A DNA stretch of 64,000 nt from NCBI RefSeq assembly GCF_027945075.1, contig NZ_CP116034.1, positions 3,410,001-3,474,000 of the forward strand. Reading direction: 5' to 3'. The translations under genes were made by a program, and so were the position numbers. This DNA is from Chryseobacterium sp. CY350 (GTDB lineage Bacteria > Bacteroidota > Bacteroidia > Flavobacteriales > Weeksellaceae). Position 1 is the stretch's first letter. Each line of letters opens with the position of its first letter. Positions 17,342 through 26,582 of this stretch are shown in pieces. The notes beneath the pieces are model-generated. The model had not been told where the DNA came from, ran no database searches, and was given only the letters and a program-made list of their open reading frames with translations.

Positions 17342-17349
17342 TACTTTTG
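17342..17349 (+). promoter_or_regulatory. Bacteroidota -7 promoter element
   Basis: TACTTTTG matches the TAnnTTTG consensus 24 bases before the antiporter start. No good -33 TTTG is seen at the standard distance. Confidence 0.5.
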
Positions 17350-17372
17350 CATCTTAAACACAAATATTTATA

Positions 17373-18956
17373 ATGCACAGTCTTTTACCTTTTCTATTGG
17401 CAATGGTCGCCGTCATCGTTCTCCTGAATATGTTTGCTGCCAAACTGAGAGTTGCTTATCCTATTTTATTAGTCGTTGGTGGTTTAGCGATCAGCTTTAT
17501 ACCGGGATTGCCTGTTATAAAAATTGATCCTGATCTTATTTTCTTCATATTTCTTCCACCATTATTATTTGAAGCTGCATGGAGTATTTCCTTTAAAGAA
17601 ATGAAAAAATGGTGGCGCATCATTGGAAGTTTTGCTTTTCTAGTTGTTTTCTTTACGGCTTTGTCAGTGGCTTTGTTGACCAATTATTATATTCCCGGAT
17701 TTACGATTGCTTTAGGATTTTTGCTTGGCGGAATCGTCTCTCCGCCAGATGCTGTAAGTACAGGAGCGATTACGAAATTTGTCAGCATCCCAAAGTCTAC
17801 AGCAACAATTCTTGAAGGTGAAAGTTTACTGAATGATGCTTCTTCGTTAATTATTTTTCGGTTTGCTTTGGTAGCAGTCGGAACAGGTCAGTTTATCTGG
17901 CAGGATGCGACGATGAGTTTTTTTTGGATGGTGATTGGTGGTGCAGGAATCGGGCTGCTTTTAGGTTGGCTTTTTGTAAAAGCGCACAAGATTCTTCCTA
18001 CCGATGCACCCTCAGACATTGCATTAACGATCATTGAGCCCTATATTATGTACTGGATTGCCGAACAGTTTCACAGTTCGGGAGTTTTGGCAGTGGTTGC
18101 TGGTGGACTTTATATGTCTGCAAGGCGATTGAAATTTCTCAACAGCACCAGCAGAATCCACGCTTACAGTGTTTGGGAAAGTCTGATTTTCATATTAAAC
18201 GGAATCGTTTTCTTAATCATTGGTCTAGAGCTTCCAGAAATTGTAGATGGTCTGAAAGAAGATCATATTCCTCTCCAAACCGCGATCGGTTATGGTGTTT
18301 TGGTTACAGTAATTCTGATCGCCGCGAGAATGATCAGTTCATATGCCGCATTGGTTGCTACTGTAATATTTCGCCCAAGTGTACAGCCTCACGCATCTTC
18401 AAGAGCACGACGATGGATGATGCCGCTTCTATTGGGATGGACAGGAATGCGTGGCGTAGTTTCTCTTGCTGCTGCATTGGCAATTCCTGTAACTTTGAGC
18501 AATGGTGAACCTTTCCCGCACCGGAATTTAATTTTGTTTATCACATTTGTAGTTATTTTATTGACCCTTTTGGTGCAAGGTCTCACATTGCCTTATATTA
18601 TTAAAAGAACTCAATTTTTTGACGGTATTTTTAATGAAGAAGATGAAGAAACAACCAAGAAAAAGATTAAGAAAGACCTTAAGATTCATATGCATCAGTT
18701 TCTGAAAGAGAAATATCAAAACGAACTCAAAGATAACGCAGGTATGGAAATGTTTCTAAAACATTGGGAAGAACGTACAAATGCTACTGATGACAGCTGG
18801 ATGAATGATCTGACTAAAACGATTTTTATAGAAATGCTGGAAATTCAGCGCGATTATCTTGCGGAATTGAATAAGGATCCTAAAATCAATGAAGAAATCA
18901 TCCGTCAGCAATTATATCAGATTGATCTGGAAGAAGAACGGTTGAAGATGATATAA
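17373..18956 (+). CDS. Na+/H+ antiporter, CPA1 (NhaP/NhaG-like)
   Basis: This inner-membrane cation/proton antiporter of 527 residues has about twelve hydrophobic segments. Family motifs are present: LGGIVSPPDAVSTGAI in the fifth or sixth helix and EGESLLNDASSLIIFR with the conserved Asn-Asp pair that carries protons and Na+. A charged cytoplasmic tail of about 110 residues follows the last helix. It probably serves pH or sodium homeostasis. The next gene starts 10 bases later, so a two-gene transcript is likely. K+ as an alternative substrate cannot be excluded. Confidence 0.92.
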   Translation: MHSLLPFLLAMVAVIVLLNMFAAKLRVAYPILLVVGGLAISFIPGLPVIKIDPDLIFFIFLPPLLFEAAWSISFKEMKKWWRIIGSFAFLVVFFTALSVALLTNYYIPGFTIALGFLLGGIVSPPDAVSTGAITKFVSIPKSTATILEGESLLNDASSLIIFRFALVAVGTGQFIWQDATMSFFWMVIGGAGIGLLLGWLFVKAHKILPTDAPSDIALTIIEPYIMYWIAEQFHSSGVLAVVAGGLYMSARRLKFLNSTSRIHAYSVWESLIFILNGIVFLIIGLELPEIVDGLKEDHIPLQTAIGYGVLVTVILIAARMISSYAALVATVIFRPSVQPHASSRARRWMMPLLLGWTGMRGVVSLAAALAIPVTLSNGEPFPHRNLILFITFVVILLTLLVQGLTLPYIIKRTQFFDGIFNEEDEETTKKKIKKDLKIHMHQFLKEKYQNELKDNAGMEMFLKHWEERTNATDDSWMNDLTKTIFIEMLEIQRDYLAELNKDPKINEEIIRQQLYQIDLEEERLKMI

Positions 18957-18965
18957 TCTGATTGT

Positions 18966-19427
18966 ATGTTTATGAAAAATATTACTAAAAATAGTATTGT
19001 CAGCTTTTTGAAGAGAATTTTGCTTGTGGCATTAGTTGTTTTTGTTGCTACATTTTTGCAGTTTTACTGGTCGATGGGGAAACTCTCGGATCGTATTTCG
19101 AGTTCTTGTTTAGAATGCTGGTTTGTGGAAGATGCTTTCAAAATGTCATTAATAACAGCTGTTTTTCTTTTAATTATATTTAAATTTATCTCCTCCATAA
19201 ACAAGGTATTAAAAGTTATTACTCAATTTTTACTTTTAATTTCTGTATGGTTTTTCTGGGATTATACAATTTTTGTAGAACGAGAATCATCGTGGAGCAC
19301 TTATCTTTTTAATGAAGAACTATATTATGTTGCTACGTTTTCAACCATGCCGATTTTAGTTTTGTCTTTTGTAACAATCTTTGTCATCAATTCTGAGAAA
19401 ATAATTAAAAATGATAAGGTATTATAA
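18966..19427 (+). CDS. Hypothetical four-helix membrane protein
   Basis: The 153-residue protein has four hydrophobic stretches (roughly residues 13-34, 59-78, 84-103 and 122-140) separated by short polar loops, and basic residues at both ends. I do not recognise a family. It follows the antiporter by 10 bases and ends at a terminator shared with the converging xylose operon, so it is probably co-expressed with the antiporter. Confidence 0.65.
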   Translation: MFMKNITKNSIVSFLKRILLVALVVFVATFLQFYWSMGKLSDRISSSCLECWFVEDAFKMSLITAVFLLIIFKFISSINKVLKVITQFLLLISVWFFWDYTIFVERESSWSTYLFNEELYYVATFSTMPILVLSFVTIFVINSEKIIKNDKVL

Positions 19428-19430
19428 AGA

Positions 19431-19456
19431 AAACCCACCGAATTATCAGTGGGTTT
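19431..19456. terminator. Bidirectional terminator
   Basis: AAACCCAC pairs with GTGGGTTT. It lies between convergent genes and has A-rich and T-rich flanks suited to termination both ways. Confidence 0.75.
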
Positions 19457-19481
19457 CTATATTAAAATTAAATGTTTGAAT

Positions 19482-20903
19482 TTATTTTTCCCAAACCTTT
19501 TCGATTTCCTCAAGAGATTTTCCTTTGGTTTCTGGAACCCATTTCCATACAAAGAAGAGCGAAAGAACACTCATCACTCCATAAAACCCGTAAGTAAATG
19601 CTCCACTGAATTCCATCATAAAAGGATAAGTTGATGAAATTAAATAATTCGCTGCCCACTGAGCGGCAACAGCAATTGCAATCGCACTTCCTCTTATTTT
19701 ATTAGGGAAAATTTCTGAGATCAGAACCCAGCATATTGGTCCCCAAGACATCATAAATGAAGCCGTGTAAACAATGATAAATACCAAAGTTGCAATTCCG
19801 ATAATTTGATAATAGGATAAAATTGCAATCGCAAACATTCCAATCGCCATTCCGACAGAACCTACAATCAATAAAGGCTTCCTTCCCCATTTATCCACGG
19901 TGAAAATAGCGATAACGGTAAATACAACATTCACCAGTCCCATCACCACGGTTTGCAGCATGGATGAATCCTTATGAACACCCATACTTTCGAAAATTCT
20001 TGGAGCGTAATATAAAGCCACGTTAATTCCCACAAACTGCTGGAAAACAGAAAGCAAAATTCCAATCACGATCACAGTTTTCCCGAAGGCGAAAATTTCA
20101 CTTTTATGTTCTACAACGGTGCTTTTTATTTCAGAGAAAATTTCTTTTCCTCGAGCTTCACCATTGATTTTTGTTAAAATTTTCAAGGCTTCCGCATCTT
20201 TATTAATGAAAGTCAGATAACGTGGAGTTTCAGGAACAAAAAACAGAAGAATTCCAAACAAAGCAGAAGGAATCGTCAGTGATAAAAACATATATCTCCA
20301 TCCGATTTCGTTGATCCATTCTACGGTTTGTCCGCTTGCGATGCCCCAGTTCACAAAGTAAACCACGAGCATCCCGAAAATAATGGCAAACTGATTCAGT
20401 GATACCAGTTTACCACGTATTTCGGCAGGTGCAATCTCACCAATGTACATCGGGCAGACCGCCGAAGCGAGTCCCACACCGATTCCACCAATGATCCTAT
20501 AAAAATTAAATGCCAGCAAAACACCCATAGAATGTTCGCCGTGTTTGAAGAATAAAAATTCAGGATACGCCGCTCCTAAAGCACTGATGAAGAACAGAAA
20601 CGCCGAAAGCATCAACGATTTTTTTCTTCCCAGCTTCGTGGAGATCATCCCGGAAATAGCGCCTCCGATGATGCATCCGATCAATGCACTCGAGATGGTC
20701 GCTCCGTGTGCGAGTGAACTCAAGCCCAAAGGAATGATCAGGTATTCCTGAATCGATTTTTCGGCTCCGGAGATCACTGCCGTGTCGTATCCAAACAAAA
20801 GTCCTCCCAAAGTGGCAACCAACGTGAGTACAGTAACGTACAGCATATTGATCTGCGCCTTTGTTCCTGAAGAATATTTAGGACCAGAATCTATTATTTG
20901 CAT
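19482..20903 (-). CDS. xylE: Sugar:H+ symporter, MFS sugar porter family (XylE-like)
   Basis: The 473-residue inner-membrane protein has twelve predicted helices and the sugar-porter signatures: GLLFGYDTAVISGAE in helix 1, KLGRKKSLM and KWGRKPLLIVG in the two matching loops, FVPETPRYL at the end of the first half, and WVPETKGKSLEEIE at the C-terminus. It lies 21 bases downstream of xylA on the same strand, so xylose is the likely substrate. The sequence family also includes arabinose and glucose carriers. Confidence 0.88.
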   Translation of the reverse strand: MQIIDSGPKYSSGTKAQINMLYVTVLTLVATLGGLLFGYDTAVISGAEKSIQEYLIIPLGLSSLAHGATISSALIGCIIGGAISGMISTKLGRKKSLMLSAFLFFISALGAAYPEFLFFKHGEHSMGVLLAFNFYRIIGGIGVGLASAVCPMYIGEIAPAEIRGKLVSLNQFAIIFGMLVVYFVNWGIASGQTVEWINEIGWRYMFLSLTIPSALFGILLFFVPETPRYLTFINKDAEALKILTKINGEARGKEIFSEIKSTVVEHKSEIFAFGKTVIVIGILLSVFQQFVGINVALYYAPRIFESMGVHKDSSMLQTVVMGLVNVVFTVIAIFTVDKWGRKPLLIVGSVGMAIGMFAIAILSYYQIIGIATLVFIIVYTASFMMSWGPICWVLISEIFPNKIRGSAIAIAVAAQWAANYLISSTYPFMMEFSGAFTYGFYGVMSVLSLFFVWKWVPETKGKSLEEIEKVWEK

Positions 20904-20924
20904 AGTTTGATTTTTTAATTGAAA

Positions 20925-22253
20925 TTATAAATACTGATTGATAATACTCTCAAGATATTCCTGCTTTCCACTTTCTCTGCCAACTTCGCCTAATCCCTGA
21001 GCATAAGTGGCAAGATCAGTTAAAGATAAGCTTCCGTTTTCGAAATCTTTCCCTTTTCCGCTGTCGAAAGATGAATATCTGTTGGTTCTGATCTCAGAAT
21101 ATTTTGATTTTTCTAAAATTTTATCAGCAGCCAAGAAAGATCTTGCAAAATTGTCCATTCCGCTGATGTGCGCGATGAAGATGTCTTCAAGATCAGTTGA
21201 ATTTCTTCTGATTTTAGCGTCGAAATTAACTCCACCACCTTGGAAACCTCCAGCCTGGATAATCACCAACATCGCCTGAGTCATTTCATACAGGTCAACA
21301 GGGAACTGGTCTGTATCCCAACCGTTTTGGTAATCACCTCTGTTCGCATCGATGCTTCCTAAAACATTATTATCAGCCGCAACCTGAAGCTCGTGCTCGA
21401 AAGTGTGTTGTGCTAAAGTTGCGTGGTTTACTTCAAGATTCAATTTAAAATCATTTAATAAATCGTACTGACGAAGGAAATTCAAACAAGTTGCAGCATC
21501 GAAGTCGTACTGATGTTTTGTAGGCTCCATCGGTTTTGGCTCGATGAAGAAAGTCCCTTTGAAACCCTGAGCTCTTGCATAATCTTTAGCCAAATGTAAA
21601 AACTTCGCCATATGCTCCTGCTCACGCTTCATATTAGTGTTTAAAAGTGACATATAACCTTCACGACCACCCCAGAATACATAGTTTTCTCCACCTAATT
21701 TAATAGTTGCATCCAAAGCGTTTTTCACCTGTCCGCCTGCGTAAGCCAAAACATCAAATGAAGGATTGGTTGCCGCACCATTCATAAATCTTGGGTTCGA
21801 GAAACAGTTGGATGTTCCCCAAAGCAATTTTACGCCAGAAGCCGCCTGTTTTTCTTTAGCGTAATCGGTAATGAATTCTAATCTTTTTGTAGATTCGATG
21901 AAATTGTCAGCCTCGTCAATCAAATCGTAGTCGTGGAAACAGTAATAAGGAACGCCTAATTTTGTGAAAAATTCGAACGCAGCATCCATTTTTTCTGTCG
22001 CTCTTTGTTTCGCATCAGAGGCAGTTAACCAATCAAATTGCTGAGTTCCTGCACCGAACGGATCGCCACCTGTTGCGCAGAACGTGTGCCAGTAAGCAGA
22101 AGCAAACTTGAAATATTCTTTCATCGTTTTTCCACGAACCACCAAATTTTCATCGTAAAATTTGAATGCCAGCGGATTGTCTGACTCTCTTCCCTCAAAC
22201 TTGATTTTATCTATTCCTTTAAAATACTCTTTGTTTCCTGTTGTAATTGCCAT
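20925..22253 (-). CDS. xylA: Xylose isomerase (XylA)
   Basis: The enzyme isomerises D-xylose to D-xylulose in the cytosol, using two divalent metals. The 442-residue length fits the group II (long) family. Signature segments are seen: [12 protein letters not shown] with the catalytic His, [27 protein letters not shown] with metal ligands, [14 protein letters not shown] and [14 protein letters not shown]. It lies between xylB and the transporter, all on the minus strand, giving uptake, isomerisation and phosphorylation in one cluster. Confidence 0.97.
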   Translation of the reverse strand: MAITTGNKEYFKGIDKIKFEGRESDNPLAFKFYDENLVVRGKTMKEYFKFASAYWHTFCATGGDPFGAGTQQFDWLTASDAKQRATEKMDAAFEFFTKLGVPYYCFHDYDLIDEADNFIESTKRLEFITDYAKEKQAASGVKLLWGTSNCFSNPRFMNGAATNPSFDVLAYAGGQVKNALDATIKLGGENYVFWGGREGYMSLLNTNMKREQEHMAKFLHLAKDYARAQGFKGTFFIEPKPMEPTKHQYDFDAATCLNFLRQYDLLNDFKLNLEVNHATLAQHTFEHELQVAADNNVLGSIDANRGDYQNGWDTDQFPVDLYEMTQAMLVIIQAGGFQGGGVNFDAKIRRNSTDLEDIFIAHISGMDNFARSFLAADKILEKSKYSEIRTNRYSSFDSGKGKDFENGSLSLTDLATYAQGLGEVGRESGKQEYLESIINQYL

Positions 22254-22291
22254 TATTTTGATTTTATATTTTTAATTTATTTTTTTAATTT

Positions 22292-22390
22292 GGGCAGCTA
22301 TTTCCGCCTTCCACTCCCTCTTTTTTCTGAAAAGCCAGCGCATTTTCCATCCTTTTTTCAGAAAAAGAGCTCCGTTCAAGTCGGGCTGCG
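22292..22390. repeat. Dispersed repeat C, copy 1
   Basis: This intergenic element has a GCTATTTCCGCCTTCC start, a TTTTTTCTGAAAA / TTTTTTCAGAAAA centre and a GTCGGGCTGCG end. Relatives lie at 27.4 and 43.9 kb. It fills most of the xylB-xylA spacer. Confidence 0.65.
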
Positions 22391-22435
22391 AGTTTGTTAT
22401 TGTATCAAATGAACTCTAATTCATCGTAATCGAAA

Positions 22436-23926
22436 CTAAGAGCCACTTATTACTTGTTCCAGTTTATTTTTCCACTTACCATAATTTTCCCTGTACAAAT
22501 CCATATTTTTAAAATCCGGAATGTACGTCGTGGTAATGTCTTTTTCAGTTAAAATATCATTCAGTGTCTCGAAAGCTCCTGCTCCGATTGCCGCTGCTCT
22601 TGCTGCTCCGGTAGAACCCGTCGTGTCAAAAATTCTAATTTCCGTATCCAATAATGTTGCAATCGATTGCGCAAACAATGAAGAGCGGAATAGATTGTCA
22701 CCACCTGCTTTAATAATTCCTTTTTGTAGTCCGTCATTCATTAATATTTCTGTTCCATAAACAAAAGAAAAAGCAATACCTTCCAATCCGGCTCTGAACA
22801 GATGAACACTTTTGTGACGGTTAAAATTCACATTATAAGTAGATGAACCAATATCTTTATTTTTTAAAACTCTTTCAGCGCCATTTCCAAACGGTAAAAC
22901 GATAATTCCGTCTGATCCGATGGGGATTTGTGAAGCTAAATCATTCAATTCTTGGTAAGAATGTCTTTTCTGATCCACCTGATGACGCAGCCAGCTGTAC
23001 TGAATTCCCGCACCGTTTAAACAAAGCATTTTTCCGATTCTCGGCTGGTCTTTCGTATGATTAATGTGCGCAAAATTGTTTACACGCACAGATTCTTTAG
23101 AGTGAATATTGTCTGTCACGCCATAAACCACGCCAGAAGTTCCGCCTGTAGCAGCGATTTCTCCAGGATTCATTACGTTTAAAGACAATGCATTATTCGG
23201 CTGATCTCCTGCTCTGTACAGAATTGGAATTCCCTCCGGTAAACCACTTTCTTCAGCACCCTGTTTTGAAACTACACATTGCTCAGTGAAATTGTCTACA
23301 ACTGTTGAAACCAAAGATTCATCAATTCCCCAATGATTCAACAATGTTTTTGATGCCTGATGTTTCTGGAAATCCCAAAGAACTCCTTCTGACAATCCGG
23401 TAACCGTTGTCGTTGCTTCACCACTTAATTTTAAAGCAATAAAATCTCCGGGAAGCATAAATTTCCAGATTTTTTCATAGACTTTTGGCTCGTTTTCTTT
23501 GACCCATTTTAGTTTTGAAGCGGTGAAATTTCCTGGTGAGTTCAAAAGTTTATTCATACAAATTTCCTCACCTAAATCGTCAAAAGCTTTATCACCGGTT
23601 TCAACTGCGCGGCTGTCACACCAGATAATCGACGGACGTAAAACTTCTTTATCATTTCCAACTAAAACCAAACCATGCATCTGATAAGAGATACCGATTC
23701 CCTTGATTTCATTTTTATCAATGTGACTTTCCGCAATTACTTTTTGAGTCAAAATTCTCAAATTCTGCCACCACTGTTCCGGATCTTGTTCTGCCCAGCC
23801 GATTTTTGGCGAATCAATGGACATCTCGCTTTCCGGATATTTTGCGTGAGCAATTACTTTTCCTTTTTCATCTACAATGGATGCTTTTATCGATGAGCTC
23901 CCGACATCGTATCCTATAAACTTCAT
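22436..23926 (-). CDS. xylB: Xylulokinase (XylB)
   Basis: This FGGY-family carbohydrate kinase of 496 residues phosphorylates D-xylulose to xylulose-5-phosphate. The N-terminal phosphate-binding segment is GYDVGSSSIKASIVD, the substrate-contact region contains GISYQMHGLV, and the C-terminal ATP-binding part includes GEIAATGGTSGVVYG and IIKAGGDNLFRS. It is the promoter-proximal gene of the xylose cluster and has a LacI-type operator candidate about 90 bases upstream. A dispersed repeat separates it from xylA. Confidence 0.95.
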   Translation of the reverse strand: MKFIGYDVGSSSIKASIVDEKGKVIAHAKYPESEMSIDSPKIGWAEQDPEQWWQNLRILTQKVIAESHIDKNEIKGIGISYQMHGLVLVGNDKEVLRPSIIWCDSRAVETGDKAFDDLGEEICMNKLLNSPGNFTASKLKWVKENEPKVYEKIWKFMLPGDFIALKLSGEATTTVTGLSEGVLWDFQKHQASKTLLNHWGIDESLVSTVVDNFTEQCVVSKQGAEESGLPEGIPILYRAGDQPNNALSLNVMNPGEIAATGGTSGVVYGVTDNIHSKESVRVNNFAHINHTKDQPRIGKMLCLNGAGIQYSWLRHQVDQKRHSYQELNDLASQIPIGSDGIIVLPFGNGAERVLKNKDIGSSTYNVNFNRHKSVHLFRAGLEGIAFSFVYGTEILMNDGLQKGIIKAGGDNLFRSSLFAQSIATLLDTEIRIFDTTGSTGAARAAAIGAGAFETLNDILTEKDITTTYIPDFKNMDLYRENYGKWKNKLEQVISGS

Positions 23927-24012
23927 TATTAATTAATAATTGTTAGCGTCTAAATGTAATAATTTTATCATATAATCAATATTTTTTTTATTAATACCGT
24001 ATTTTTAATGAT

Positions 24013-24026
24013 AATAAACGCTTCCA
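24013..24026 (-). promoter_or_regulatory. Candidate LacI-family operator upstream of xylB
   Basis: On the minus strand TGGAAGCGTTTATT matches TGnAAnCGnTTnCA at eight of ten fixed positions. It lies about 90 bases before xylB and resembles the site before kduI. The rest of 23927-24221 is AT-rich with no gene. Confidence 0.35.
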
Positions 24027-24221
24027 AGTCTTTGAAATTCAAGTTTATTCAAAAGGTCGGTTATCGTTATATTTATGATAAGGTAGTTTACAATGAATGA
24101 TTTTTACGATAATATTTTTCCCTGAAATGGTCGCTTGCATATTAAATTAGAGTTAATGGATTGCATAAAAGCTTATTTTGCTATTTTGAAACTATTAAAA
24201 GAAATATTATATTTTTGAAAT

Positions 24222-24686
24222 ATGAACAACAGAAATCGTGGAAGAAACACGGGAGATGATGCTTTATTTGAGCCAAAAAGAGAATTGGAGAAGCTGAAAT
24301 TAGCAGTTCAGAGTATTAAAAATAGTTAGAAATTTCAGATTTAAAAATAAAACAATTCATATTGATGGTTTTAATATTTTGATTTTACTGGAAAGTTTAC
24401 TTTCCGAAGCATATATTTTTCAGGGTTTAGATGGTTGTTTTCAGGATCTTTCCGGAGTTTATGGAACATGGAATAATTAAACAAATAATTCTCAACTTCG
24501 CTCAGGAAAATATTATGATTGGGAAGTTGAATTAGAGTTTAATCCGGATAAATATTTAGTTGAAAATGCTGAAATCTCAGCTTTTTCAGATGCATGGATT
24601 TTGGATCATTTTGAGAGTTGGTTTAATCTCGTTGGATTTCTGATTAAAGAAGAAAAACTTTCTGTTAATTTGGTAAAAATGTTCTA
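24222..24686 (+). pseudogene. Decayed DUF434/DUF5616-like gene
   Basis: Three consecutive plus-strand fragments look like one broken gene. The first encodes MNNRNRGRNTGDDALFEPKR and stops at 24329. The next, in another frame, reads HIDGFNILILLESLLSEAY and DGCFQDLSGVYGTW before a stop near 24480. The last reads YYDWEVELEFNPDKYL and SDAWILDH and ends at 24687. The order and motifs resemble DUF434 followed by DUF5616, as I remember them. Segments between the fragments are missing, so internal deletions are likely. A TAnnTTTG-like box sits immediately before the first ATG. Confidence 0.55.
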
Positions 24687-24689
24687 GTG

Positions 24690-25340
24690 ATGAATTTATT
24701 TGAAAAATATATTTCGTTGTTTTCAGATTCATGGAAAGAAAAATTCGGTAGAATTTTGGACGTTGAGCATCTCGAAAGTATGAGTAAAAATATTCAAGCT
24801 TTTAAAGAAAAAAAACTAGATTGGGAACTTCCGTATTTCAATGAGGAAATAAAATTTGACCGATCAGAAAGTTTCAAAAGTTTTATTGACATTCTTGAAA
24901 ATGAAAATTCTGATGAGCTTAAAACAAAACTTTTAGAAGAGATTCCATTTGAAAATTGGCTGGATATTTTGGGACAACGTCTCACATCTGCAAGTTTGCG
25001 GGATGAAAATGCAATTCCGCCACTTGAAAATGTTTTGATTGAAAGTTGCCTAAAACCTTTTAATGATGAAGTCAGCACGGCTCAAAGAGCTTGGGAAAAA
25101 CATGTTGGAAGAATGGATGACGAATTTTGGGGTGAAGTAAAAGGAAACAATCAGCAAAAACAACAGAAAGTGATGGAGAAAATCATTTATATCATTAAAA
25201 ATAAAACGTGGTGGAATGTTTTCTATCACTATAAACACGAATTGGTCTACGAAATCAGAGAAAAAGACGGTCACGGAATTCGCTGGAGTCAAGACGGAAC
25301 TCGACTGATCGGTTTTTTGGAGACTTTTATTAATAAATGA
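24690..25340 (+). CDS. Hypothetical protein
   Basis: The 216-residue soluble protein starts at the ATG at 24690; a GTG three bases earlier overlaps the stop of the broken upstream gene. It is rich in Glu, Lys and aromatic residues and appears mostly helical, with a C-terminal region containing KNKTWWNVFYHYKHEL and ending GTRLIGFLETFINK. I do not recognise a named family. The tight junction with the decayed gene suggests the two were once one operon. Confidence 0.6.
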   Translation: MNLFEKYISLFSDSWKEKFGRILDVEHLESMSKNIQAFKEKKLDWELPYFNEEIKFDRSESFKSFIDILENENSDELKTKLLEEIPFENWLDILGQRLTSASLRDENAIPPLENVLIESCLKPFNDEVSTAQRAWEKHVGRMDDEFWGEVKGNNQQKQQKVMEKIIYIIKNKTWWNVFYHYKHELVYEIREKDGHGIRWSQDGTRLIGFLETFINK

Positions 25341-25353
25341 AAAAATATTTTAT

Positions 25354-25389
25354 TGCGTAAAAAGATTGCGTACTGATGTTTTATGTTTG
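25354..25389 (+). promoter_or_regulatory. Direct-repeat promoter, copy 1 (before the 105-residue gene)
   Basis: TGCGTA occurs at 25354 and again exactly 13 bases later at 25367; nine bases after the second comes TATGTTTG at 25382-25389. The same layout appears at 40.2, 42.2 and 45.2 kb. No TTTG lies at the usual -33 position, suggesting an activator or alternative factor. Confidence 0.7.
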
Positions 25390-25421
25390 GCATTTTAAAT
25401 TACAGATTTATGATTTAAATA

Positions 25422-25739
25422 ATGAAAAACACTTACAACAAAGGAACTTTCAGAAGCTTCGAATATGGAAAAATCGGATCTTATCTGAAAAAGTGTGGAA
25501 ATAAAAAATGGAGGAGAACTGAAAAATCTGAAATTGAAAACCAACTAAGTGATACCATTAAATTTTTTAAACAAAGAAAGAAAAAACGAAAACTAATTTG
25601 GACTAAAATCACAAAAGAGATTTACGGCAAAACACATTCGAATTACAGAAGTTTTTATTCTGAAAAAGCTTTTAAAGACTCAATAAAAAGAGCAAACGTA
25701 ACAAGATATTTTTTAATCAATAAAACAAACAAAAAATGA
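25422..25739 (+). CDS. Small basic hypothetical protein under the direct-repeat promoter
   Basis: The 105-residue protein is strongly basic, with runs such as KQRKKKRKLIW and many Lys and Arg throughout, compatible with RNA or DNA binding. I do not recognise a family. Its promoter shares the TGCGnA-N7-TGCGnA arrangement with the exonuclease, Ro60 and RNA-array promoters 15-20 kb away, so it may belong to the same RNA-related regulon. Its stop overlaps the tatD start by four bases, so translation is coupled to tatD. Confidence 0.6.
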   Translation: MKNTYNKGTFRSFEYGKIGSYLKKCGNKKWRRTEKSEIENQLSDTIKFFKQRKKKRKLIWTKITKEIYGKTHSNYRSFYSEKAFKDSIKRANVTRYFLINKTNKK

Positions 25740-26521
25740 ACACATTTATAGATATTGGTATTAATTTAACCAATAAACAATTCAACAACGAACACGATGA
25801 GATTATCAATTTTGCCCTCGCTACCGGAGTTCACTTGATGATTCTCACAGGAACAAGCGTTCGGGGAAGCAAAGAATCAGCTGAAATAGCAGAACATTAT
25901 CAGGATGTTCTATTTTCAACAGCAGGGATTCATCCTCATGATGCAAAATCTTTTAACAACGAAAGCATTAATGAATTAGGGAAATTATTAAAACAAGACC
26001 ACGTCGTATCGGTCGGAGAATGCGGATTAGATTTTGACCGTGATTTTTCACCAAGATCCATTCAGGAAAAATGTTATCGTGCTCAACTCGAATTATCGAT
26101 TGAAGTTGCTAAACCTCTTTTTCTCCATGAAAGATCAGCTTTTAAAAGATTTAATGAAATTACAGACGAATATTTATCAAAACTCCCCAAAGCCGTTGTC
26201 CATTGTTTTACGGGAACTTTAAATGAAGCTAAGACTTATCTTGACAAAGGATTTTACTTAGGATTCACAGGAGCAATCAGTGATGATAAAAGATTTAAAC
26301 ATTTGGAAGAAGTCATTAAATATGTTCCACTTGACAGAATGATGATTGAAACCGATGCACCTTTTATGCTTCCGAAAAATGTTCCGAGAATGCAAAGCCG
26401 CCGAAATGAGCCAAAATTCTTGCCTTTTGTTGCCCAAACAATTGCCCATCTCAAAAAAATAAGTATTTCCGAGGTCGCAGATGAAACGACAGAAGTCGCC
26501 CGAAACTTTTTCAAAATATAA
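25736..26521 (+). CDS. tatD: TatD family metal-dependent hydrolase
   Basis: The 261-residue TIM-barrel hydrolase belongs to the TatD family of Mg-dependent 3'-5' nucleases. Visible motifs are FIDIGINLTNKQF at the N-terminus, TAGIHPHDA, VSVGECGLDFDRDFSP, LFLHERSAFKRF, VVHCFTGT and the metal-binding MIETDAPFM. The sequence is closest in style to TatD proper rather than YcfH. It overlaps the preceding small gene by four bases, and a bidirectional terminator follows. Its transcription from the direct-repeat promoter would link a known nuclease to the proposed RNA-repair regulon. Confidence 0.9.
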   Translation: MNTFIDIGINLTNKQFNNEHDEIINFALATGVHLMILTGTSVRGSKESAEIAEHYQDVLFSTAGIHPHDAKSFNNESINELGKLLKQDHVVSVGECGLDFDRDFSPRSIQEKCYRAQLELSIEVAKPLFLHERSAFKRFNEITDEYLSKLPKAVVHCFTGTLNEAKTYLDKGFYLGFTGAISDDKRFKHLEEVIKYVPLDRMMIETDAPFMLPKNVPRMQSRRNEPKFLPFVAQTIAHLKKISISEVADETTEVARNFFKI

Positions 26522-26522
26522 A

Positions 26523-26556
26523 AAAGAGCCTTACAAATCAATGTAAAGCTTTTTTT
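26523..26556. terminator. Bidirectional terminator
   Basis: AGCCTTACA pairs imperfectly with TGTAAAGCT around AATCAA, with A-rich and T-rich flanks, between convergent tatD and the phosphorylase gene. Confidence 0.7.
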
Positions 26557-26582
26557 TATGAAGTTTTAAAATTTATAGTTGC

